A stretch of DNA of 7,201 bases, from the NCBI GenBank assembly GCA_031283515.1, contig JAITBS010000253.1, positions 1 through 7,201 on the forward strand, in the 5' to 3' direction. Shown piece after piece: positions 1 through 6,553 of this stretch. Position numbers and translations under genes: made by a program. This DNA is from Planctomycetaceae bacterium (GTDB taxonomy: Bacteria > Planctomycetota > Planctomycetia > Pirellulales > Thermoguttaceae). Every line of letters starts with the position of its first letter. Within the stretch, counting starts at the first letter, position 1. The notes beneath the pieces were generated by a model. It was given only the letters and a program-made list of their open reading frames with translations, ran no database searches and was not told the DNA's origin.

Positions 1-221
1 TCAAAACCAAACAACCGTACAAACGCCTCAATATAATTGAACAAAATAGTATATCCAATATCCAATGTCGAATTAAGTATATCAACTTTGGTTCGCGGTG
101 AACGCATTTTCCAATTAAATGACTGCAAGAAGTACACATTCAGTCGCTTTGTTAATTTTTCTTCTTCACCCCTAACCGCCAGTTCCGAGTGTTCTGTTTC
201 GCCTTTCAGGACGGAAGAAAG
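1..221 (-). pseudogene. Cas1-like integrase fragment, 5'-truncated, runs off the left edge
   Basis: The minus strand is open from an in-frame TGA (222-224) to the window edge, about 73 codons. The best part reads RSPRTKV, then DILNSTLDIGYTIL, then FNYIEAFVRLFGF. This follows the Cas1 catalytic-domain pattern R.R.P...D..N..L..GY..L.....A....G.D, which precedes the active-site His and Asp/Glu; those would lie beyond base 1. Cas1 proteins usually have about 300 residues. Here the N-terminal domain is missing, because the frame is cut by a stop and the CRISPR-like repeats begin at 231. In-frame starts exist only inside the conserved region (ATG at 105-107, GTG at 135-137), so this looks like a 5'-deleted gene or one broken by a frameshift. 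VYF lies where Cas1 has its E......YF segment, but I cannot confidently place the catalytic Glu. In an intact system Cas1 with Cas2 inserts spacers into the array. The family call rests on pattern memory alone; an unrelated protein is possible. Confidence 0.45.
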
Positions 222-230
222 TCACATGCA

Positions 231-334
231 GATTACAAACCCCCAATTCATCAGGTGCTCTTGAAAATATGCAGATGATTGCCTTTGACGGCAGTCGGAT
301 TACAACCCCCCAATTCATCAGGTGCTCTTGAAAA
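231..334. CRISPR. Minimal CRISPR-like array: two 37-base repeats, one 30-base spacer
   Basis: Repeat copies lie at 231-267 and 298-334. Both begin GATTACAA, run through AATTCATCAGGTGCTC and end TTGAAAA. They differ only at their ninth base (A in the first, C in the second). The 30 bases between them (268-297) are not repetitive and resemble nothing else I see in the window. A repeat of 36-37 and a spacer of 30 bases are typical CRISPR dimensions, and a Cas1-like frame sits beside the array. The repeat has no long internal palindrome. No further good copy occurs at the expected spacing on the right. On the left there is only a degenerate match (about 167-201), inside the Cas1-like frame. Direction is uncertain: AT-rich, leader-like sequence lies on the right (335-410), which would mean minus-strand transcription, the same strand as the Cas1 fragment. 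A dispersed non-CRISPR short repeat that happens to occur twice cannot be excluded. Confidence 0.6.
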
Positions 335-356
335 ACACCAATAGCTAAAGTAAAAT
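328..356 (+). promoter_or_regulatory. Sigma70-type promoter whose -35 box lies in the CRISPR repeat
   Basis: TTGAAA (328-333, five of six consensus bases) is followed by exactly 17 bases and then TAAAAT (351-356, five of six). Transcription would begin near 363 and run into the large envelope gene at 502, leaving a leader of about 140 bases. The -35 hexamer is the 3' end of the second repeat. The same hexamer in the first repeat (261-266) has no -10 box at the right distance, so only the last copy could work as a promoter. Confidence 0.45.
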
Positions 357-501
357 ACTCTAATAGTTGATTTATTTTATCGTATTGGAATTGGAACTTT
401 TTAGCTGATATGCGGTTATCGCCGACACAGTTTTTACGGTAAATGGTAAAACCGAACCGTTTATCGTTGTTCTCAATGGTTACCGTTATTCACAATAAAC
501 C
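357..501 (+). other. Gap before the envelope gene, with a start-less reading frame (409-498)
   Basis: A short open stretch follows an in-frame TGA (406-408) and ends at TAA (496-498), three bases before the next start codon and in the same frame. It reads VIADTVFTVNGKT, then EPFIVVLNGYRYSQ, which looks protein-like, but it has no ATG, GTG or TTG start. It could be the surviving 3' end of a gene once coupled to the downstream one, or chance. An overlapping ATG frame at 410 gives only ten residues. I see no Shine-Dalgarno sequence before 502 and no RNA gene here. Confidence 0.3.
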
Positions 502-3500
502 ATGCGAGTTTTTGCGACGATTAGTAGTTTTTTCATCGTACTCGGATTGTACTTTTTGTACGGTTGGATCGTGGTGCCGCTGCTTTTGCCAATGTCAAAA
601 GAGCCGCTCAATGGACATCTCTCCGTATCAGAAAACCCTACCAGAGAAGAAATTGAACCGTTTTTGTTCCTCTTTCCCGAAGAAGGTTGGGAACGTAATC
701 CCGAATCGGAAATTCATTATCTTCAATTCGGTCAGACTATTATTTTGTTCGGAAAAGACGAGGTACAAGGTAATGTCGTTAAATTACAACCTTGTACCGT
801 GTTGATAGTACAAGGTTTGGACGATCCCGATCTCACAGAAATAGAACGGAATAAATCACTTCAACAAGCCATCGTTATGAGAACTCCGCTTTACGCCGAA
901 ATCGAATTTGACCACGATTTCAATCTCGGACAATTCCCGTTGCCAAACATCAAAGCCGGTCGACTCTCCGGAAAAGTTACCATCGAAAGCGATATGAAAG
1001 AAACCGGAATCCAAGATAACTTGTTCTTGGAAACAGAAGATATCTCCATCATCGAATCCCCCGGTTTGACAAAAATCTCTACCGTGAGAGATGTTCGTTT
1101 TTGTATCGGTTATCATTACGGAGAAGGTTCCATGTTTAATATGGAACTGGCATTGCCCAATCCCAATTTACCCAAATCACCCAAAGAATTAAGCCTCATA
1201 CGTTTCGAAAAATTAAAACAACTCAATCTTGTTTTTCCCGAAGACCCCAATTCCATCCCGAAAATCATCGGCAACTCCCAAAAAAATTCCACTGATAATC
1301 CGTTATCAAAATCCCGTATCGTTCCGTCTTGTCCCGCAACTTTTCTCGATATTAAATGTCAACGTGAATTTATCTTCCAGTTTGTCAAAGCAGAAAAACA
1401 GAACGAAAAAACCGGTATCGCCAAATTTCTGGGAAATGCCGACGCCCAACGAACTAATCCCGACGGTTCAACCGACCGCTTAACCGCAGAAGAAATTCAA
1501 GTTAAATTTCAAACCAAAGAGAAAAAAATAAATAACTCCAATTCTGTTGCTAAAAATACCCCAACCAAAAAAACAAACGATTTTTCACAAAATAATGGTC
1601 TTGGTAATCTGGAACCTGTCGTCTTTGAAGCCAACGGAAAACTCGCACAAAATAATCAACCGGTTGTTCCCGCCAAATTGGTCAGCCCACAAAACGGCGG
1701 TGTACTTATGACCGGCGACCATATTTTGTACGACCTCCGAAAAAATCTTTTGGTTATCGAAACACAAACCTTGTCCGGCGCCTCAAAAGAAGTGGAAATG
1801 GTCTTTCAAAATCAATATGTGATTCGAGGAGAAAAAAGTTTTCAATATACATTGGGACAAAACGGAGAATTCGGCAAATTGCTCTCCGAAGGGAAAGGAA
1901 ATTTGCGAGGAAATATCGGCAACGAAAAAACACCAAAGAAAATGTTTTTGTCTTGGAATGCTTTGTCGGCAGAACCTTATCCCATGATTAAAAATCAGAT
2001 TATTCTGAAACTTTGGGGCGGAATTACCGCTGATCTGGAAGGATTCGGAAATATGACCGCCGGAAAACTTGACCTTTGGTGTAATATTGAACCCAAAACA
2101 ACAACCCCAAAAACAACAAACAATCAGAAAACAACTGACCCAAAAAACACAAACCCAAAAAATGAAACAACTCCCCAAACCCTCCCAAGTTTAAATTCCG
2201 TCAACAGTTCATTGGTTAACGACAAAAATAATGTAACACCGGATCGTGCGGTTGTGATGGATAAAGTTCATTTTATTAACGAAAAAGGAACGTGTGATAT
2301 TAACCGGTTGGATATTTTTTTCAAGACCATTTCTTCTACCGGAGTGGTTATTCAACAATCACGTTGGGTTCCCCGAATCTTGGCGGATTCACCGCCGTCA
2401 ACTCTCGAAAATCACACGGTTACCGCCTCTCATCCGCCGGCAACACGTCAACTAATTACCTTAGTTGATGACTCTTCCGCAATGGTGTCGGCAATAGAAA
2501 CGCCGGCAACAAAAACACCTGCCAAAACTTCTTCGGTGATTCAACAGGTTCAATTTGTTCAACCCAATTCGCCCGCTCATCAGAAACAAACAACAAATCA
2601 AAATCAAGTTGCTCTTGTTCCGTTGTATCAGTCGCAACCTGTTCCGCCGCCAGGAACTTTGGCGGCGGTGCCGGTACAACCCAATCCTAATCCCAATGTT
2701 TCCGGTTCTGTGTCGTCTCAGAATTTGTTGGGGATTCAGCCTCAGGCGATGGCTCAATACGCAATCGCCGGTAAACAAATGTATATGCAGGTTGTCTATA
2801 ACGAAGGACGTTCCCATGTCGAAACATTGGCGGTTGAAGGCAATGTCCGAATTACCGAAAAAGCCGCCGTAGAACAATTATCCAATATTAGTGTAATCGA
2901 AATTACCGGAGAAGAAATTACTGTTTGGAATCCGTCGTTGCCCGAAACACAAATATTGATTACAGGGAAACAACAAGACGCAGTGTTTCGAGGACGCGGA
3001 ATCGAGTTAAGAGCAAAAGAAATCAATATCGCCCGATCTAGTAACAAAATCTGGGTTCCCGGTGTCGGACGCTTAATTGCCAATACCGATATTGATTCAA
3101 CACAAAAATATTTTCAAACAAAAAATACCGCAACAACAAATTCATTCGGAACAACATCCGCTCCCAATACTCCGATTCCCTTAGTTCCCCTAAAATCCGA
3201 AAATAACGAAACAAATAAAACCGCCAATAACAACATCAATAAAGATAACCGATTGCTGGTTGACTGGAATGAAAATATGATTTTCAACGGCAAAGTGTTA
3301 CAGTTTCTCGGAAAATCCGACCGAAACGGAAATCGTGTTCGGGCAATTCATCAGGATAAAGAGATTTGGTGTGATGTTATGGAAATTTATCTTAACCGCC
3401 AAATACTGTTTTTCGACGACAAATCCGATGTCAAACCGGAAGCGGAAATGATTCAGTGTGCCAATAATGTTTTTGTACGGAGTCGGGAACTGGATGTGAA

Positions 3501-4164
3501 TAATCAGTTAAAATCGTTGAGTAGGGCGGAATTTGGTAAATTGCGGTTTTATGTGGCGTCGAATTATTTTGTTGCGGAAGGACCGAATGACCGACCGGGA
3601 GTTTTGTGTTTTACAAGTCTCAATTCCGACGAGGGATTTTCCAATACAAAAATAGGTCTGCCGGAATCGCTGACAACAACGAAAGAAAAAAGTTCGCTGA
3701 AATTTCTTACTATTTGGTTTCATGATCATATTCAGGGAACATTTCTTGGTGACCAACGCAATGTGGAAATCAGCGGACGAGTTCAAGCGGCTTATTTGCC
3801 GGTTAGTTCTTGGGATGATCATATCGGAATTGACAATCTAAATATTGCACGAAAATATGGCTATATTTTGGAATGTGAACAATTACATATTGTTGAAATT
3901 CCTGATGTCAACAACAATGAACAGAATACAATGGAATTAACCGCCTTCGGCAACGCTTCGATTGACAGCAGTAAATTTTACGGTAAGGCACAAACAATTA
4001 AATACAATCAGGCGAAAACTCTTGTAACCTTCGACGGCAACGCTAAAATTCATACCTTTGAAGACGGTAACAAAGAACAAACCGCCGCCGAAACTATTCA
4101 ATATGACATCAAGAGCAAAGCCATACGAATGAACCAATCACAAGGAATTCGTATCGGACAATAA
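502..4164 (+). CDS. Large membrane-anchored OstA/LptA-like envelope protein
   Basis: This 1220-residue protein probably acts in the periplasm in lipopolysaccharide transport or outer-membrane assembly. Residues 8-30 form one hydrophobic segment with a short N-terminal tail, so it looks anchored in the inner membrane with the rest outside, as in LptC. The body is a chain of beta-rich segments in OstA/LptA style. Near residues 277-340 is FLGNADAQRTNPDGSTDRLT followed by AEEIQVKF, the typical 'unwanted side effect, then new layer' phrasing of the family. Others lie near 370-530, 760-870, 915-1060 and 1140-1220, the last with AFGNASIDSSKFYGKAQTI and later FDGNAKIHTFEDG. Linkers rich in Asn, Thr, Lys, Pro and Gln separate them (about 340-365, 530-563, 680-735, 875-915). 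Classical LptA has about 185 residues, so this is a greatly enlarged architecture that I recall only from planctomycetes. The start at 502 is the first ATG after an in-frame stop and retains the anchor. No ribosome binding site is evident. Family call fairly sure; exact role inferred. Confidence 0.7.
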   Translation: MRVFATISSFFIVLGLYFLYGWIVVPLLLPMSKEPLNGHLSVSENPTREEIEPFLFLFPEEGWERNPESEIHYLQFGQTIILFGKDEVQGNVVKLQPCTVLIVQGLDDPDLTEIERNKSLQQAIVMRTPLYAEIEFDHDFNLGQFPLPNIKAGRLSGKVTIESDMKETGIQDNLFLETEDISIIESPGLTKISTVRDVRFCIGYHYGEGSMFNMELALPNPNLPKSPKELSLIRFEKLKQLNLVFPEDPNSIPKIIGNSQKNSTDNPLSKSRIVPSCPATFLDIKCQREFIFQFVKAEKQNEKTGIAKFLGNADAQRTNPDGSTDRLTAEEIQVKFQTKEKKINNSNSVAKNTPTKKTNDFSQNNGLGNLEPVVFEANGKLAQNNQPVVPAKLVSPQNGGVLMTGDHILYDLRKNLLVIETQTLSGASKEVEMVFQNQYVIRGEKSFQYTLGQNGEFGKLLSEGKGNLRGNIGNEKTPKKMFLSWNALSAEPYPMIKNQIILKLWGGITADLEGFGNMTAGKLDLWCNIEPKTTTPKTTNNQKTTDPKNTNPKNETTPQTLPSLNSVNSSLVNDKNNVTPDRAVVMDKVHFINEKGTCDINRLDIFFKTISSTGVVIQQSRWVPRILADSPPSTLENHTVTASHPPATRQLITLVDDSSAMVSAIETPATKTPAKTSSVIQQVQFVQPNSPAHQKQTTNQNQVALVPLYQSQPVPPPGTLAAVPVQPNPNPNVSGSVSSQNLLGIQPQAMAQYAIAGKQMYMQVVYNEGRSHVETLAVEGNVRITEKAAVEQLSNISVIEITGEEITVWNPSLPETQILITGKQQDAVFRGRGIELRAKEINIARSSNKIWVPGVGRLIANTDIDSTQKYFQTKNTATTNSFGTTSAPNTPIPLVPLKSENNETNKTANNNINKDNRLLVDWNENMIFNGKVLQFLGKSDRNGNRVRAIHQDKEIWCDVMEIYLNRQILFFDDKSDVKPEAEMIQCANNVFVRSRELDVNNQLKSLSRAEFGKLRFYVASNYFVAEGPNDRPGVLCFTSLNSDEGFSNTKIGLPESLTTTKEKSSLKFLTIWFHDHIQGTFLGDQRNVEISGRVQAAYLPVSSWDDHIGIDNLNIARKYGYILECEQLHIVEIPDVNNNEQNTMELTAFGNASIDSSKFYGKAQTIKYNQAKTLVTFDGNAKIHTFEDGNKEQTAAETIQYDIKSKAIRMNQSQGIRIGQ
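2092..2190 (+). repeat. Low-complexity AAC/CCA-rich stretch coding a Thr/Lys/Asn/Pro linker
   Basis: This stretch is almost pure A and C on the plus strand and encodes about 32 residues of Thr, Asn, Lys and Pro (TTTPKTTNNQKTT, later DPKNTNPKNETTPQ). It is a simple-sequence linker between two beta-rich segments of the envelope protein, probably unstructured, and likely to vary in length between strains. Confidence 0.6.
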
Positions 4165-4320
4165 ATCATAAAACCAAAATGATTGGTAATATTGTAATTG
4201 TAATGGAGTTTTTATTTGTATCGGTTCTCTCCGCTCTAATCGTGTTTGTGTTGAATCATTCCTTTTCCTAATCACGCAGACCGGAACAAAAATAAAACAG
4301 ACCGTTACAAAATATGAAGT
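4165..4320. other. Convergent intergenic gap without a clear terminator
   Basis: The gap lies between the stops of the envelope gene (plus) and the aspartate kinase gene (minus). It holds a weak inverted repeat, ACCAA-AATGA-TTGGT (4173-4187), without a following T run, and a direct repeat CAGACCG at 4277-4283 and 4298-4304, exactly 21 bases apart. No rho-independent terminator is convincing on either strand, so termination here may be Rho-dependent or may need sites I cannot recognise. Confidence 0.4.
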
Positions 4321-6093
4321 TCAAATCATTTCGTTGGCAAATTCTTTTTTGAGGAGTTGTAAACCTTGTTCTCCTTGCGCATTGTTGACGGTGATGGAGA
4401 TATTGCGTTCGCTGGTGGAGATGACATTGACATTGATTTTGCCGTCGGCAAGAGTTTTGAACATTCGGTACGCCAAACCCGTGTGAGACCGCAAGCCCGT
4501 ACCGCGAACTGATAAAATCGCAATCGTCGAATTGTACAACGGTTCATCACTCTTCCATTCGCCGGCAAGTTTTTTCGTAACATCAAGTGCCGTATCCAAC
4601 ACGGTACGCGGAACCGTGTACGTAATAATTGCTTTTCCGTTACGACCGCAACTCTGAACAATCATGTCCACCACAATTCCGGCTTCCGCAATTCGTTCAA
4701 ACATTTCTGCGGCAATTCCCGGTTTGTCCGGTACATTGGGCATCGTGATTCGTGCCTGAGTTTGGTCAAGATGAATAGCTTCGATTAAAATATCTTCCAT
4801 ACCGGAAAGCCGCGCCACATCAAGTTCCGGTTTGATTGGTTTCGCCTGTTTCGCCGATAATTCCGGCGAATTGAGTTGCGAAGGCGTTTTTTCCAGTTGG
4901 AACACCGAATGAACTGCGCGAAGAGTTTCGAGTGCGTCTTCCCAAGAGACAAGAGTGGAAATTTTAATCTCACTTGTGGTAATCATGCTGATATTGATCA
5001 TTTTCCGTGACACCGCCCGAAACATCTTTTCCGCAACACCGCCTTGTCCTTCCATACCAAGTCCCACAACAGATACTTTCGTAACATTTTCCTGATAATC
5101 AACCCGTTCTGCTCCAATCTCTTCCGAAACAGTTTTTAACACGTCAAGTGTTGCTGTTAAATCGTTGCCGGGAACGGTGAACGAAATATCGGTTCGTCCT
5201 TCCTGACCGATATTTTGAACAATCATATCTGTTGCAATTTTGGCTTCGGCAATACGTGCAAAAAGCCGCATGGCATTACCCGGCTTATCGGGAACTCCAA
5301 CCAATGTCAATCGCGCTTCGTTTTTAGCAATTGCCGCACCGGCAACCGCGGTATTACTTTCCGGTGTTGCAACAATCAACGAACCGGGTGTGTCGGTGAA
5401 ACTGCTCCGAACATGAACTGTAACACCAAATTTCTTGGCAAATTCAATCGAACGGCTATGCATCACACCGGCGCCAAGACTTGCCAATTCAAGCATTTCG
5501 TCGTAACTGATTTGCGCAACTTTTCGGGCTTCCGCCAAGAGTCGCGGATCGGTTGTGTACACGCCGTCCACATCGGTGTAGATGTCGCATTCATCGGCAC
5601 CCAGAGCCGCCGCCAACGCCACCGCCGAAGTATCACTCCCGCCGCGTCCCAATGTGGTAATATTACCTTCATCGTCAATCCCTTGAAAACCAGCCGCAAT
5701 AACAATTTTACCGGCATCAAGAGCCTTTCTCATACTGTCGGTTGAAATAGAACGAATACGTGCTTTGGTGTGTGAGCTATCGGTTTTGATACCGATTTGA
5801 GCTCCGGTCATACTTACTGCTTTGTAACCAAGCGATTCCAACGCTATCGCCATAAGTGCAATTGTAACCTGTTCACCGGAAGACATGAGCATATCCATTT
5901 CACGGTGAGAAGGACGATCCGTAATCTCTTTCGCAAGCGAAACAAGATGATCTGTTGTTTTGCCCATCGCACTGACAACAACAACAACTTGATTTCCTGC
6001 TTGTGCCGCACGAATTGCCTTCCGCGCAGCTCCAAGAATTTTTTGAGTATCGGCAACACTGGTTCCACCAAATTTTTGAACAATAAGCGGCAT
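4321..6093 (-). CDS. lysC: Aspartate kinase with four ACT domains
   Basis: Phosphorylates aspartate with ATP, the first committed step towards lysine, threonine, methionine and, in many bacteria, diaminopimelate; cytoplasmic. The 590 residues start at the kinase signature KFGGTSV (7-13). SSGEQ (71-75), GFQG (135-138), TTLGRGGSDTSA (146-157) and TDVDGVYTTDPR (173-184) are the usual catalytic and ATP-site motifs, so the kinase domain (about 1-235) looks intact. The regulatory part is duplicated: ACT domains near 262-330, 339-405, 447-515 and 522-590. The first and third share PDKPG and AEA.I..DMIVQ; the second and fourth carry the effector-site strings TTSEIKIS (372-379) and STSERNIS (559-566). 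Escherichia coli-type enzymes have two ACT domains and about 450 residues. Four are known from cyanobacterial enzymes and, from memory, planctomycetes. Feedback inhibition by lysine and/or threonine is expected from the family. The gene stands alone, with no other pathway gene in the window. The start is fixed by the N-terminal motif; no Shine-Dalgarno sequence is seen. Confidence 0.96.
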   Translation of the reverse strand: MPLIVQKFGGTSVADTQKILGAARKAIRAAQAGNQVVVVVSAMGKTTDHLVSLAKEITDRPSHREMDMLMSSGEQVTIALMAIALESLGYKAVSMTGAQIGIKTDSSHTKARIRSISTDSMRKALDAGKIVIAAGFQGIDDEGNITTLGRGGSDTSAVALAAALGADECDIYTDVDGVYTTDPRLLAEARKVAQISYDEMLELASLGAGVMHSRSIEFAKKFGVTVHVRSSFTDTPGSLIVATPESNTAVAGAAIAKNEARLTLVGVPDKPGNAMRLFARIAEAKIATDMIVQNIGQEGRTDISFTVPGNDLTATLDVLKTVSEEIGAERVDYQENVTKVSVVGLGMEGQGGVAEKMFRAVSRKMINISMITTSEIKISTLVSWEDALETLRAVHSVFQLEKTPSQLNSPELSAKQAKPIKPELDVARLSGMEDILIEAIHLDQTQARITMPNVPDKPGIAAEMFERIAEAGIVVDMIVQSCGRNGKAIITYTVPRTVLDTALDVTKKLAGEWKSDEPLYNSTIAILSVRGTGLRSHTGLAYRMFKTLADGKINVNVISTSERNISITVNNAQGEQGLQLLKKEFANEMI

Positions 6094-6102
6094 TGTATGA
6101 TT

Positions 6103-6115
6103 TTGAGTTACTCAA
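6103..6115. promoter_or_regulatory. Perfect 13-base palindrome just upstream of the aspartate kinase start
   Basis: TTGAGT-T-ACTCAA has six-base arms around one central base, and its near end lies nine bases before the start codon of the kinase gene (6091-6093). It overlaps a second palindrome, TCAATTGA (6112-6119). Its position and symmetry fit an operator or a small hairpin over the translation start. No regulator is known, and no convincing -35/-10 pair is visible in 6116-6200. Confidence 0.3.
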
Positions 6116-6236
6116 TTGAAAGAAAAAAACTGAAGAAAATAAAATGTTACAACAAAAAACACGAAACGGTGATAAAATAGTTCCGCAAAAAAATTGCTTA
6201 CTATTTCCGGTTGGACAACGATATTAGGTTGGCATA

Positions 6237-6257
6237 ATTGTTAAGGCGTTTAACAAT
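6237..6257 (-). terminator. Inverted repeat after the small conserved gene, possible weak terminator
   Basis: ATTGTTAA and TTAACAAT form an eight-base stem with a five-base loop, beginning 24 bases after the stop codon of the small minus-strand gene. A second, shorter inverted repeat (CGGTT at 6270-6274 with AACCG at 6283-6287) overlaps that stop codon. The stem is AT-rich and no T run follows in the direction of transcription, so it is at best a weak or Rho-assisted terminator, or a 3'-end stabilising hairpin. Confidence 0.3.
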
Positions 6258-6280
6258 GAAATGATTTTCCGGTTGAATTT

Positions 6281-6553
6281 TTAACCGCTTAGGTCTAGTG
6301 AATTTCCGGTTTGTCCTGAGATATCGGGGACTTTGTGATCTTTTTCTTCGTTCTGTTTGTTTGGTCGGTTCATCCATCGCCATGCCTGACGACCATCTGC
6401 ATCACGGTCTCCTGACGATGCTTCACTTTCCTTATCATCACCACTAATTCCTTGTGCCTGTGCAGCCCGTTCATGACTTTCTGCTGTTCGTTCGTGGTTC
6501 TTCACGTCCTGAGCCACACTCGGCATAACCGGATTAAAATTACCAATACTCAT
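6281..6553 (-). CDS. Small polar protein of a planctomycete-type conserved family, function unknown
   Basis: This 90-residue protein has no membrane segment or signal peptide. Residues 12-45 are charged and Ala/Glu/Gln-rich (VAQDVKNHERTAESHERAAQ), probably helical. Then follow an acidic stretch, DKESEASSGDRDADGRQAW (about 40-58), a basic polar stretch, and a C-terminus DISGQTGNSLDLSG. The combination of GDRDADGR..W in the middle and a terminal SGQ.G..LDL.G is one I associate with short uncharacterised planctomycete proteins; I know no function. Ending in a conserved motif argues that it is a real, complete gene. It lies between the HIT gene upstream and aspartate kinase downstream, on the same strand but with gaps of 273 and 187 bases, so co-transcription is not obvious. 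No Shine-Dalgarno sequence precedes the ATG. The polar, low-hydrophobic composition suggests disorder outside the helical part. Confidence 0.7.
   Translation of the reverse strand: MSIGNFNPVMPSVAQDVKNHERTAESHERAAQAQGISGDDKESEASSGDRDADGRQAWRWMNRPNKQNEEKDHKVPDISGQTGNSLDLSG

Noticed and set aside
167..230. tracrRNA anti-repeat beside the array
   Set aside because: The degenerate repeat was considered as an anti-repeat, but on either strand its best match is not in the part expected to pair with crRNA, and no hairpin plus T run follows.
37..264. Plus-strand 75-residue reading frame across the repeat region
   Set aside because: It lies opposite the Cas1-like frame and runs into the repeat; its translation resembles nothing, while the opposite strand has a coherent protein pattern.
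443..805. Plus-strand 120-residue reading frame overlapping the start of the envelope gene
   Set aside because: It is out of frame with the much longer gene, Cys/Ser/Phe-rich and without recognisable motifs: a shadow.
2461..2877. Minus-strand 138-residue reading frame inside the envelope gene
   Set aside because: It arises from the biased Pro/Gln/Val codons of the opposite strand; Arg-rich and without domain features.
3344..3355. Twelve-base match to the CRISPR repeat (CAATTCATCAGG) in the envelope gene
   Set aside because: It lies in ordinary codons (AIHQD) and does not extend on either side, so it is probably chance.
4173..4187. Inverted repeat as a terminator of the envelope gene
   Set aside because: The stem is only five bases and no T run follows.
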